Assembly (NCBI GenBank): GCA_964602515.1
Contig: CAZRRJ010000016.1
Span: 21,830 to 85,829, forward strand
Source: Carboxylicivirga sp964602515
GTDB lineage: Bacteria > Bacteroidota > Bacteroidia > Bacteroidales > Marinilabiliaceae
Reading direction: 5' to 3'
DNA length: 64,000 bases
Shown here: positions 43,635 to 52,601 of the stretch, one piece after another
How the letters are laid out: each line of letters opens with the position of its first letter
Position numbering within the stretch: position 1 is the first letter of the stretch
Notes under the pieces: generated by a model
Seen by the model: the letters and a program-made list of their open reading frames with translations, nothing else
What the model was told of the DNA's origin: nothing
Database searches by the model: none
Program-made: the position numbers and the translations under genes

Positions 43635-44677
43635 TGAATTTAAAAGGGAATAAATACGGAACTCACAGGGTGATTGAGCCTAAAGGTGTTTTACCTCAAC
43701 CGGCTACAGTTGTTGATAATAACATGGATAAGCTTTACGATAATGAGATATTAATTGATGTTGATGTATTAAATATTGATTCAGCCAGTTTTACTCAAAT
43801 CAAAGAACAAGCCAATGACGATATAGAAGCCATTAAGTCCATTATTAAAGATATTGTTGCAAGGCAAGGCAAAATGAAAAATCCCATTACAGGATCGGGA
43901 GGAATGCTTATTGGCAGTATTGAAAAAGTAGGTTCTGAATTAGCAGATAAAATTGACCTGAAAACAGGTGATAGGATAGCTACTTTAGTTTCTTTATCGC
44001 TTACGCCGCTTTTTATAGAAGAAATTATTGATATCAAACCTGAGATAGACCAGGTTAAAATTAAAGGTAGAGCCATCTTGTTTGAAAGTGGTATTTATGC
44101 CAAGCTTCCCTCAGATCTACCTGAAACCCTTTCTTTGGCAGTATTAGATGTATGCGGTGCTCCTGCACAAACTGAACGATTAGTTAAGAAAGGCGATACC
44201 GTTGTTATATTGGGTGCCGGTGGTAAATCAGGTATTTTGTGCTGTGCTGTTGCCAAACAAATTGTTGGTAAAGAAGGTATGGTGATTGGTGCTGATTACT
44301 GCCTTGAAAATATTGAGCGACTTAAGCAAACCAATGTTTGTGACCATGCCATTAAGCTAAACGCTACTGATGCACTTAATTGTTTTGAGACAATAGAACA
44401 ACTAACCAATGGAGCATTAGCTGATGTGGTTATCAACAATGTGAATATTCCAAATACTGAAATGGGCTCAATTCTGATGTGTAAAGACCGGGGAACGGTT
44501 TACTTCTTTAGTATGGCAACTTCGTTTACAAAAGCAGCACTGGGGGCCGAAGGTGTTGGTAAAGATGTAGATATGCTTATTGGAAACGGCTATGCAACTG
44601 GACATGCAGATATGGCGATTGATATTTTGAGAAAGAATGAAAAAATAAGAGCACTTTACAAAGAACTGTACACTTAA
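43634..44677 (+). CDS. kdd: L-erythro-3,5-diaminohexanoate dehydrogenase
   Basis: Oxidatively deaminates 3,5-diaminohexanoate to 5-amino-3-oxohexanoate with NAD(P). 347 residues: an N-terminal GroES-like part (KGNKYGTHRVIEPKGVLPQPA at the start is typical of Kdd), then a Rossmann fold with VVILGAGGKSGILCCAVAK (GAGGKSG 194-200). It is a distant medium-chain dehydrogenase without the usual zinc-site pattern. The start ATG overlaps the stop of the small upstream ORF, and kamA follows after 21 bases. Kdd is specific to lysine fermentation, so together with kce it identifies the pathway. Confidence 0.94.
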   Translation: MNLKGNKYGTHRVIEPKGVLPQPATVVDNNMDKLYDNEILIDVDVLNIDSASFTQIKEQANDDIEAIKSIIKDIVARQGKMKNPITGSGGMLIGSIEKVGSELADKIDLKTGDRIATLVSLSLTPLFIEEIIDIKPEIDQVKIKGRAILFESGIYAKLPSDLPETLSLAVLDVCGAPAQTERLVKKGDTVVILGAGGKSGILCCAVAKQIVGKEGMVIGADYCLENIERLKQTNVCDHAIKLNATDALNCFETIEQLTNGALADVVINNVNIPNTEMGSILMCKDRGTVYFFSMATSFTKAALGAEGVGKDVDMLIGNGYATGHADMAIDILRKNEKIRALYKELYT

Positions 44678-44698
44678 TCACCTGAAAAAATCTACGCA

Positions 44699-45976
44699 AT
44701 GAAACAACCATATATAAATGTTGACTACAAAAGCATCCCTTTATTTAAGGATGTAGCAGAGGAGGATTGGAATAACTGGAAATGGCAAATGCGTAATGCT
44801 ATTCGTGATATTCCAAGTCTTGAAAAAGTATTAAACTTAACAAATGAGGAGCATAAACACCTCTCTCAAACATTAGGCAAATTTAAAATGGCGATTACGC
44901 CTTATTATGCTGCCCTAATGAGTAAAGAGGATAGAGCCTGCCCCGTAAGAATGTTAGCCGTACCTGTGCTTAACGAATTACATATTGCACCTTCAGACTT
45001 AAGCGACCCACTCCATGAAGATATTGACTCGCCGGTACCGGGATTAACACACCGTTATCCAGACAGAGCTTTGCTGTTGGTAACAAATGAATGCTCCATG
45101 TATTGCCGCCATTGTACCCGCAGAAGAATTGTTGGTGAAACAGACGACGATATGGAAAAGCGTAACCTGGAAAAAGCTTTCGAATACATCAGAAACAATC
45201 CTGAAATAAGGGATATTGTTATTTCGGGTGGCGATCCACTTATCCTTAGCGATAACAGAATTGACTACATACTTGGTGAACTACGTAAAATAGAGCATGT
45301 TGAAATTATTCGCATTGGCAGCCGCATGCCTGTAGTATTGCCACAACGCATTACTGATAACTTGTGCCAAATAATAAAAAAGCATCATCCGGTATATCTT
45401 AATACACATTTTAATCATCCCAAAGAAATAACAGCAGAAGCACAAACAGCATGTGAAAAGCTGGCCAATTGTGGTGTTCAAATGGGTAACCAGGCAGTAC
45501 TTTTAAAAGGTATTAATGATTGCTCCAATATTATGAAATCTTTAATGCATAATTTACTTAAGATCCGCGTTAAGCCATATTATATCTACCAATGTGATTT
45601 ATCAGAAGGCATCTCTCACTTCAGAACAACAATTTCGAAAGGTATTGAGATTATTGAAAACCTGCGGGGACATACTTCAGGACTGGCTGTACCAACATTT
45701 GTTGTTGATGCACCTGGTGGTGGTGGAAAAATTCCGGTAATGCCTGACTATTTAATCTCGCAGACTGAGAAACGTGTGGTTCTTAGAAATTACGAAGGTA
45801 TGATTACAAGCTACACACAACCATCTGATTACCAGGGACACACCAAAAGCAACTGCGATTACTGTAATGATGAGTCATTAGTGGCAAAAGATGGTGTGGC
45901 AAAACTACTTAATGAGGGTGGAACAATAACACCTCAATCATTAAGAAGAGAAAGCAGAACCAACGGTAAACATTAA
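44699..45976 (+). CDS. kamA: Lysine 2,3-aminomutase
   Basis: Radical SAM, PLP-dependent enzyme converting L-lysine to L-beta-lysine, the first pathway step. The iron-sulfur motif is CSMYCRHC (C132, C136, C139), followed by TRRRIVGE. GGDPL (near residue 179) and IGSRMPVVLPQRI are typical, and the PLP Lys is about K344 in VDAPGGGGKIP. The C-terminal extension has a Cys pair (CDYCNDES) usual in KamA. 425 residues fits fermentative KamA rather than the shorter EpmB. It is followed 20 bases later by kamB. Confidence 0.96.
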   Translation: MKQPYINVDYKSIPLFKDVAEEDWNNWKWQMRNAIRDIPSLEKVLNLTNEEHKHLSQTLGKFKMAITPYYAALMSKEDRACPVRMLAVPVLNELHIAPSDLSDPLHEDIDSPVPGLTHRYPDRALLLVTNECSMYCRHCTRRRIVGETDDDMEKRNLEKAFEYIRNNPEIRDIVISGGDPLILSDNRIDYILGELRKIEHVEIIRIGSRMPVVLPQRITDNLCQIIKKHHPVYLNTHFNHPKEITAEAQTACEKLANCGVQMGNQAVLLKGINDCSNIMKSLMHNLLKIRVKPYYIYQCDLSEGISHFRTTISKGIEIIENLRGHTSGLAVPTFVVDAPGGGGKIPVMPDYLISQTEKRVVLRNYEGMITSYTQPSDYQGHTKSNCDYCNDESLVAKDGVAKLLNEGGTITPQSLRRESRTNGKH

Positions 45977-45996
45977 TGAATTGTTGATTTGTTATA

Positions 45997-46869
45997 ATGC
46001 AGGCAAATAACTGGACATATCAATTTTTAAATGCCAATACTTTTGTACTGGGCAACCGTAAAAACGCCGGTAAAACAACTTTAATGAATATGGCCTTAAG
46101 TTATATCAGGAAAGTAGATACCCCGGCATTTTGCACCGTTGGCATAGACGGAGAAGGCAATGACCAGATTGACGGAAGAACAAAACCTTTAATTCATACG
46201 CTTCCGGGTGATGCCATTGTTACAACTTACCCAATGCTGAGCAAAAGCAATGGCCTGTATAAAATTCATAAGGTATTTCCATACCATACTGTTTTAGGTC
46301 AGATTATTGTTGCAACAACACTTAGAGAAGGCAATGTAGAATTAGTTGGTCCGGAGAATAACACACAATTAAACACGATTATAAAGTTCTTAAACACAGA
46401 GCTCCTTTTTAAAACAGTTATTATTGATGGTGCTGCCAGCCGCCTAACGCCTGTCAGTGCCGTCAATAATTCTGCCTTTTTCTATTTACTAAATATCGAC
46501 AGGCGAAACCTCACAAAGTCTTTGGATATGATGAAGCTTTTATCCCTGTGTTCAAAACTGGATAAGGCAACTGAATCAGATATAAACTCATGTGAAGTTT
46601 TTAACCTTAATGGTGCATTAACTACGAATAAAGTCAATAGTATACCAGAGAAATACAAAACAATAATCATCAATAACCTCTCTTCCATATTTCTAAATTA
46701 TAATCAACTTATAGAACTAACCCCAAAAGTGAAAATTAAGGTTATTAACACTCTCAGATTAAATGGATTTATTGTGGTTTTAAAAGGTATTGATGAGAAA
46801 GAATTTAAGAACCTATATCAAAAAAGTAAAATCCAAACAAATTTAACGATCAATCCATATGTCAATTAA
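45997..46869 (+). CDS. kamB: Probable lysine 5,6-aminomutase reactivase subunit KamB
   Basis: 290-residue protein with an N-terminal P-loop GNRKNAGKT (19-27) and a following TVGIDGEGNDQIDGRTKP segment; the rest is unlike ordinary GTPases. It stands between kamA and the MutS-like kamC, a position kept in lysine fermenters such as Clostridium, Fusobacterium and Porphyromonas, where the pair is named KamB/KamC and thought to exchange damaged cobalamin on lysine 5,6-aminomutase. Its last 11 bases overlap kamC, so the two are made together. Function rests on synteny and family naming; nothing here shows reactivation directly. Confidence 0.75.
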   Translation: MQANNWTYQFLNANTFVLGNRKNAGKTTLMNMALSYIRKVDTPAFCTVGIDGEGNDQIDGRTKPLIHTLPGDAIVTTYPMLSKSNGLYKIHKVFPYHTVLGQIIVATTLREGNVELVGPENNTQLNTIIKFLNTELLFKTVIIDGAASRLTPVSAVNNSAFFYLLNIDRRNLTKSLDMMKLLSLCSKLDKATESDINSCEVFNLNGALTTNKVNSIPEKYKTIIINNLSSIFLNYNQLIELTPKVKIKVINTLRLNGFIVVLKGIDEKEFKNLYQKSKIQTNLTINPYVN

Positions 46870-48454
46870 GAGAGCCATAGAATTTACGGATTTTAATTGG
46901 TTTTACGCAAAGTATAAACCACTGACGCCATATGGAACAGACCATAAAGAACAGTACCATTTTATATCGAATATAGCTGAATTAGAGCACCTTCATTTTG
47001 TAACTGATAAAATCATTCAGATGATTCATTCAGATGAATATACAATTACAAAAGTTGAGTACCATCTGAGTAGAATTGATCGCTTAAACACCTTAAATAA
47101 AGACAACTTTGATGCTTCTGATCTTTTCCTCATTAAGAAGTTTTTGCTTCATTATAAATCAATTGCATCGTACTTTAATAATAAAGAATGGTACAAGCAC
47201 ATTAACCTCTCTTTTAATTCGCAGCAACTACTAGATAAGCTCACTCCGGATAAGGATTTTAATGAGTCATTTTACCTTTCATCAGCTTTTGATGAAGAAC
47301 TTGATGCCATCAGAACAAAAATCAGCTTATTAAACGCACAGTTAGCTGATATAAAACAAAAAACAATTGACCACTTACTGCGTCAATACGATCTTGATTT
47401 TAACCATCGCGAATTTATCCTGGTAGAGCACTCAAAAACAAATAATCTTGACTCTTCTCATTTCGTTAAGGAGTTTTACGACTCTACTATGTTACGTGTT
47501 AAGCCTGTTTTTCCGAATGAGTACATGAATGGCTTAATACAGAAGGAAGAGCTTTTAAACATAGAGGCTGAGGTTGAAAAGAAGGTATTGAAACAACTAT
47601 CGGATGAAATTAAAAAAGAAAAGAATCATCTGGTAGAGTACATTAAGTCTATTGAGCAAATTGATGTATGTATAGCCAAAGCCAGATTAGCTCTTAAATA
47701 CCACTTAACAAAGCCAACATTCAATAGCAAAACCATACTGGTCAAGAATGGAGAGTTCCTGCCTTTAAAACTAAAACATAAAGCGGCCGGGTTAAAATAC
47801 AAGCCATTAAGTGCAACCTTTGACAGTAACTCAATTTTATTATCAGGTTCTAATATGGGTGGTAAAACGATACTATTCAAAACAATTGGCTTTTTACAAT
47901 TACTAAGTCAAATGGGCTTTTATGTTCCCGCTGAATGTTTTGAAACACAATTGTATGATCAAATTGATGTACTGGGACTTACACATATGCAAAATACTGA
48001 AGGCTTAAGCTCCTTCGGACAAGAGGTACATAACCTTTCAAGAGCTATAAGCAAACCATGCTCTATGCTGCTTTTGGTTGATGAGCTGGCTAAAACAACG
48101 AATGCAACAGAAGCAAAAGCAATACTTTATGCCGTTTTGAAATATGTTGCCGAAAATAAAAACATCACTGGTTTTTTCTCTACGCATTTTATAAACATCC
48201 CATCGATCAAAGGTGTATCCAAATACAGGATGAAAGGCTTAAATAAAGGTGAATACCTCAATTATTGTGAACAGACTACAGAACACACTATTAAAGAAAA
48301 GATAAAACTGATCAACTCATTTATGCAATATGAGGTGGAAAAGGATAATGCAAAACCAAAGCAATATGATGCTTTAACAATTGCAGGACTACTGGGGTTG
48401 AATAGTGAAATACTAAAAGATGCTAACGAATATTTACAGACAAAATATGACTGA
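46859..48454 (+). CDS. kamC: MutS-like ATPase KamC, probable aminomutase reactivase
   Basis: 531-residue protein with a MutS-type ATPase domain in its C-terminal half: Walker A SGSNMGGKTILFKTIG near 329-344, GLSSFGQEVHNLSRAI near 382 and Walker B LLLVDELAKTTNATEAKA near 403, then FFSTHF. The mismatch-recognition and other DNA-binding parts of MutS are absent, and the N-terminal half is helical with a coiled-coil-like stretch (about 130-270). It is therefore not a repair gene. It lies between kamB and kamD, overlapping both (11 and 8 bases), which strongly links it to the aminomutase. Confidence 0.82.
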   Translation: MSIKRAIEFTDFNWFYAKYKPLTPYGTDHKEQYHFISNIAELEHLHFVTDKIIQMIHSDEYTITKVEYHLSRIDRLNTLNKDNFDASDLFLIKKFLLHYKSIASYFNNKEWYKHINLSFNSQQLLDKLTPDKDFNESFYLSSAFDEELDAIRTKISLLNAQLADIKQKTIDHLLRQYDLDFNHREFILVEHSKTNNLDSSHFVKEFYDSTMLRVKPVFPNEYMNGLIQKEELLNIEAEVEKKVLKQLSDEIKKEKNHLVEYIKSIEQIDVCIAKARLALKYHLTKPTFNSKTILVKNGEFLPLKLKHKAAGLKYKPLSATFDSNSILLSGSNMGGKTILFKTIGFLQLLSQMGFYVPAECFETQLYDQIDVLGLTHMQNTEGLSSFGQEVHNLSRAISKPCSMLLLVDELAKTTNATEAKAILYAVLKYVAENKNITGFFSTHFINIPSIKGVSKYRMKGLNKGEYLNYCEQTTEHTIKEKIKLINSFMQYEVEKDNAKPKQYDALTIAGLLGLNSEILKDANEYLQTKYD

Positions 48455-50027
48455 TTCAAAACTAAATCTGGATAAAAATAAAATTAGCAAGGCCAGGGCT
48501 TTATCTGCGGAGATAACTAAGCCTGTTAATGAATATATTGAGAAACATACAACTGTAGCCATCGAACGTGCTACATTACGCATGTTAGGTGCCGATGGTG
48601 TTACCGGTTCTGATGTGCCGGTACCCAATGCCATTGTTGATTCATTGGGTGATAAAATTCAATACGGATCGGCAAAGTACTATATTAATGCTTTAATACG
48701 AAAAAGTTGCTCTGTTGAAGAGCTCAATTCCGAAATAGCAAGTGGGCTGAACATATCAGATATTGACCTTACCGACCTTACCCTTATCAATAAAAAGGCT
48801 GGTGAACTGGTAGCTGAATTTTCTCAGCGGGTTAAAAACAATGTTGCTTATCGGACTTCAAAAATTACAGCATACAAAGAAAAAGAAAACAGCCCACTAC
48901 TATACCTTATCGTTGCAACAGGTAATATCTTTGAGGATGTAAAGCAGGCACAAGCGGCCGCCAGGCAAGGTGCTGATATTATAGCGGTTATTCGCACCAC
49001 TGGGCAAAGCTTATTAGATTTTGTTCCTTACGGTGCTACAACAGAAGGTTTTGGCGGCACCTACGCTACCCAGGAGAATTTTAAAATAATGCGTAAAGCA
49101 TTGGATGAAGTAGGCGATGAAACCGGTAAATATATTCGCCTTGTAAATTATTGCTCCGGCTTATGTATGCCTGAAATTGCTGCAATGGGTGCCCTTGAGC
49201 GCCTGGATATGATGCTAAATGATTCAATGTATGGTGTTCTTTTCAGAGATATTAATATGTACCGCACTTTTGTCGATCAGAAATTTTCCCGTATGATCAA
49301 TGCTTTTGCGGGTATAACAATTAACTCGGGTGAGGATAATTACCTAACGACTTCTGATGCATACGAGAAAGCTTATACAGTAACAGCATCACAATTTATT
49401 AATGAGCGCTTTGCCTACGATTCTGGGTTGCCAGCTCACCTTATGGGATTAGGCCATGCTTTTGAAATGAATCCTGAACTTGAAAATGGCTTTTTATATG
49501 AAATGGCACAGGCACAAATGGCGCGTGAGATTTTCCCCGAGGCACCATTAAAATATATGCCGCCAACAAAATATATGACGGGTGATATTTTTAAAGGTTT
49601 TATTATGAATGCGATGTTTAATTTCATAGCAAAATCAACCAACCAGGGTATTTTACTACTTGGCATGCTTACTGAAGCAATTCATACACCATTTATGCAA
49701 GACCGTTTTTTAGCAGTATCAAATGCCAAATACATTCTGAATAATACCAAGGATTTTGCTAACGATATTGAATACAAGAAAGATGGTATAATTCAGACAA
49801 GGGCAAAAAATGTATTGGATGAGACGATCGAATTCTTAGAGCAAATAAATGAAAAAGGTTTGTTTGATTCCATTGAGCAAAAGATGTTTGCCGAAGTAAG
49901 TCGTCCTAAGCATGGAGGAAAAGGGTTTGAAGGTGTGATTGCTAGAGCTGATGATTATTTCAATCCGGTTTACGATTATCTGGAAGCCGAATTAGGAATT
50001 AAAAACGAACTAAAAGGAGGAAACTAA
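48447..50027 (+). CDS. kamD: Lysine 5,6-aminomutase alpha subunit
   Basis: Large subunit of the adenosylcobalamin and PLP-dependent aminomutase that moves the terminal amino group of beta-lysine, giving 3,5-diaminohexanoate. 526 residues forming a TIM-barrel; recognisable stretches are ERATLRMLGADGV, AAARQGADIIAVIRTTGQSLLDFVPYGATTEGFGGTYATQENF, YCSGLCMPEIAAMGALERLDMMLND and PLKYMPPTKYMTGDIFKG. ATG 48447 (MTDSKLNLDKNK) was chosen over ATG 48420, which would extend the overlap with kamC to 35 bases. One base separates its stop from kamE. Confidence 0.96.
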   Translation: MTDSKLNLDKNKISKARALSAEITKPVNEYIEKHTTVAIERATLRMLGADGVTGSDVPVPNAIVDSLGDKIQYGSAKYYINALIRKSCSVEELNSEIASGLNISDIDLTDLTLINKKAGELVAEFSQRVKNNVAYRTSKITAYKEKENSPLLYLIVATGNIFEDVKQAQAAARQGADIIAVIRTTGQSLLDFVPYGATTEGFGGTYATQENFKIMRKALDEVGDETGKYIRLVNYCSGLCMPEIAAMGALERLDMMLNDSMYGVLFRDINMYRTFVDQKFSRMINAFAGITINSGEDNYLTTSDAYEKAYTVTASQFINERFAYDSGLPAHLMGLGHAFEMNPELENGFLYEMAQAQMAREIFPEAPLKYMPPTKYMTGDIFKGFIMNAMFNFIAKSTNQGILLLGMLTEAIHTPFMQDRFLAVSNAKYILNNTKDFANDIEYKKDGIIQTRAKNVLDETIEFLEQINEKGLFDSIEQKMFAEVSRPKHGGKGFEGVIARADDYFNPVYDYLEAELGIKNELKGGN

Positions 50028-50028
50028 A

Positions 50029-50757
50029 ATGATGATACGTCCTTACGGAGATACAATGAACGATGGCGCTATTCAGTTGTCGTTTACCCTGCCGGTTGCT
50101 CATTCTGCTAAGGCTGATGAAGCAGCACGCCAATATGCTAAACAACTAGGGTTTGACGAAGTGGAAATTGTACACTCCAATCCATTGTCTGATGATTTTT
50201 CATTTTTTGTGGTGTATGGAAAAACATCGCTTCAAATTGACTACGATAAAATTGAAGTTGAAGCCATTGAAAAATCAATGGACTATTACGAGATAAATGA
50301 ATACATTAAGAAAAATATTAAACGACCAGTGGTTATAGTTGGTGCTTGCACCGGAACAGATGCACATACTGTTGGCATTGATGCCATTATGAATATGAAA
50401 GGTTTTGACCAACACTATGGACTGGAGCGCTATCCAATGATTGAAGCTTACAACCTAGGTGCACAGGTTCCCAATGAGGAGTTAATACAAAAGGCAAAAG
50501 AGCTTAATGCTGATGCTATTTTAGTGTCACAGGTTGTAACACAAAAAGAAGTGCATATTCAGAATATGACTGATCTGATTGAATTAATGGAGGCTGAAGG
50601 CTTACGCGATAAGATGGTAGTTACAGCCGGCGGCCCGCGCATTAGTAACAAACTGGCTCTTGAGCTGGGGTATGATGCAGGCTTTGGACGGGGTACCTAT
50701 CCGGAAAATGTTGCTTCATTTGTTGTAGAAAAGATTGTGGAACGCATGAATAATTAA
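50029..50757 (+). CDS. kamE: Lysine 5,6-aminomutase beta subunit (B12-binding)
   Basis: Small subunit of 242 residues that binds cobalamin and PLP. The base-off B12 motif DxHxxG is DAHTVG (111-116) with the later GG in VVTAGGPRISNKLA. The PLP-linking Lys is most likely K65 in FFVVYGKTSLQID, matching the known beta-subunit lysine. It follows kamD by one base, after an AAAGGAGG-like site at the end of kamD, one of the few strong Shine-Dalgarno sequences in the window. Cobalamin must be made or imported elsewhere; no B12 genes or riboswitch are seen here. Confidence 0.96.
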   Translation: MMIRPYGDTMNDGAIQLSFTLPVAHSAKADEAARQYAKQLGFDEVEIVHSNPLSDDFSFFVVYGKTSLQIDYDKIEVEAIEKSMDYYEINEYIKKNIKRPVVIVGACTGTDAHTVGIDAIMNMKGFDQHYGLERYPMIEAYNLGAQVPNEELIQKAKELNADAILVSQVVTQKEVHIQNMTDLIELMEAEGLRDKMVVTAGGPRISNKLALELGYDAGFGRGTYPENVASFVVEKIVERMNN

Positions 50758-50879
50758 GAGGAGAATGTGGGAATGTGCAAATATGAAAATGTAAGAATAC
50801 TTACTGAAAAGCCCGGACTCCTGATAAAAACATTTTTTTAATTCTCATATCAATGTCTATTATCTAAAAAAACAAACAT

Positions 50880-52061
50880 ATGAAAGAAGTATATATTGTT
50901 GATGCAGCAAGAACTGCAATAGGAAATTTCGGAGGAACATTATCAAACATATCTCCGGCCCAGATGGGTGCCACAGTAGTAAAAGCTCTTTTTGAAAGAA
51001 ACAGCTTAAAGGGTGAAGAAGTTGATGAAGTATTGATGGGTTGTGTTCTTCAGGCCGGACACGGGCAAAATGTAGCACGACAAATTGCAATGGAAGCTGG
51101 TGTTCCTAAAGAAAAGACTGCAATGACTATTAATATGGTTTGTGGTTCAGGCCTGAGAACTGTTGCTATGGCTGCCCAAAGTATTTTAGCCGGTGATGCT
51201 GAATTAATAATAGCAGGGGGTGCTGAAAATATGTCACAGGCACCATATATCTTACCTAAGGCCAGAACCGGTTATCGTATGGGCAATGGCCAATTGGTTG
51301 ACACCATGATATCAGACGGCTTAACCGATGTTTTCAACGACTACCATATGGGAACAACTGCAGAAAATTTAGCTGATAAGTACAATCTATCACGCGAAGA
51401 ACAAGATGCTTTTGCTGCTCAATCGCAAAATAAAGCGGAGCAAGCTATCATCAATAATAGATTTGCAGATGAAATTATTCCAATTGAAATAGCTCAGCGT
51501 AAAAAAGATCCTATCATCTTTAAACAAGATGAATTTGTAAGAATGGGCGTTACCGCAGATTCTCTTGGTAAGCTTCGTCCGGCCTTTAAAAAGGATGGCA
51601 CAGTAACAGCTGCCAATGCTTCCGGCATTAACGATGGTGCATCCGCAGTAATTGTGGCCAGTAAAGCGGCTTGCGAAAAATACAATTTAACACCAATGGC
51701 TAAAATTGTATCGTATGCATGGCATGGTACCGAACCATCAATTATGGGTATTGGGCCAGTTGAAGCTGTTAATAAAGCGCTTATAAAAGCCAAGTGGAAT
51801 AAAGATGAACTGGAGCTTATTGAAGCAAATGAAGCTTTTGCAGCTCAATCACTGGCAGTAATGAAAGAGCTGGAACTAAACCCGGAAATCACCAATGTAA
51901 ATGGTGGAGCCATTGCTATTGGCCACCCCATTGGAGCCAGTGGAACACGTATTTTAACTACCCTGGTTCATGAAATGAAAAAACGTGACGCTAAAAAAGG
52001 CCTGGCTACACTTTGTATCGGCGGCGGTATGGGAATTGCCATGTGTGTTGAGAATATTTAA
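50880..52061 (+). CDS. atoB: Acetyl-CoA acetyltransferase (thiolase)
   Basis: Thiolase of 393 residues that splits acetoacetyl-CoA into two acetyl-CoA (or runs backward). Nucleophile Cys88 in INMVCGSGLRTV, NEAFAAQS near 322, His near 349 in AIGHPIGASG and Cys near 379 in LCIGGGMGIAM are all intact. It lies 122 bases after kamE, so it may have its own promoter, but direction and pathway connect it: acetoacetate (via the CoA-transferase) and acetoacetyl-CoA (via Kat) both feed it. Its presence, with no butyrate genes such as crotonase or butyryl-CoA dehydrogenase nearby, favours acetate as end product. Confidence 0.95.
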   Translation: MKEVYIVDAARTAIGNFGGTLSNISPAQMGATVVKALFERNSLKGEEVDEVLMGCVLQAGHGQNVARQIAMEAGVPKEKTAMTINMVCGSGLRTVAMAAQSILAGDAELIIAGGAENMSQAPYILPKARTGYRMGNGQLVDTMISDGLTDVFNDYHMGTTAENLADKYNLSREEQDAFAAQSQNKAEQAIINNRFADEIIPIEIAQRKKDPIIFKQDEFVRMGVTADSLGKLRPAFKKDGTVTAANASGINDGASAVIVASKAACEKYNLTPMAKIVSYAWHGTEPSIMGIGPVEAVNKALIKAKWNKDELELIEANEAFAAQSLAVMKELELNPEITNVNGGAIAIGHPIGASGTRILTTLVHEMKKRDAKKGLATLCIGGGMGIAMCVENI

Positions 52062-52135
52062 GAGATGATAGACTATTTACAGTGCATACATACCTAACAA
52101 ATGATTAATATTAACTTAAACCTTTAGTCTATTTT

Positions 52136-52165
52136 AAATGGCCTGCCCTCGTGGTGGGCCATTTT
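52136..52165 (+). terminator. Terminator of the lysine fermentation operon
   Basis: AAATGGCC (52136-52143) pairs with GGCCATTT (52157-52164), and the stem extends inward by TGCC/GGTG with G-U pairs around a short loop; TTTT spans 52162-52165. It is 74 bases after the thiolase stop. Confidence 0.8.
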
Positions 52166-52195
52166 AATAACTCATAATATACTACTTATACCTGT

Positions 52196-52387
52196 TTGAC
52201 CACAAAACACTGTATACCAATTGATTCTTTTTCCGTTTCTACGATCCTGAAAAATGTAAAACAGGCAATAAACAAATCAATCTTCAACGAATTACCTTAC
52301 GAGGTTAATTATAACGAAACGACAATAACAAAAAAGGTTATTACCGAAACAAAACATACATACTTCATATCTATCATTGAAAACTAG
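52196..52387 (+). CDS. Doubtful 63-residue ORF
   Basis: Frame beginning with TTG and ending TAG with no ATG start. The predicted product, rich in Ile, Lys and Thr, has no recognisable motif, but codon use is not obviously random. It may be a small protein, part of a decayed gene, or noise. Confidence 0.2.
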   Translation: MTTKHCIPIDSFSVSTILKNVKQAINKSIFNELPYEVNYNETTITKKVITETKHTYFISIIEN

Positions 52388-52601
52388 CTATTAGTAAAGG
52401 ATTACCAACTAATTAAATTACATGAATTATAATAAGACTTGCATTATACAGCATACAAGCCAACTCTTCTACAAACAATAAACAAGTTATAACACTATTA
52501 TTAATGACATAAAATAAACCATGACAAGTAACATTGCTTTTAATTCTGAATTCCTTTTATTTTGCCACCCGGCAAACAAATTAAAAGTAAATCAATATTA
52601 A

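Larger units (their letters stand above)
52062..52601. other. Gene-poor interval after the thiolase
   Basis: 540 AT-rich bases. A terminator lies at 52136-52165. A weak 63-codon frame with a TTG start is listed separately. A promoter for the peptidase may lie at 52534-52565 (TTG, then TATTTTGC, one base from TAnnTTTG). Nothing else was recognised. Confidence 0.55.

Noticed and set aside
46859..48454. DNA mismatch repair MutS.
   Set aside because: No mismatch-binding or clamp domains, and it is embedded between kamB and kamD.
52196..52387. Treating the 63-codon TTG-started frame as a firm gene.
   Set aside because: No ATG, no motif and no nearby ribosome site; kept only as a doubtful entry.
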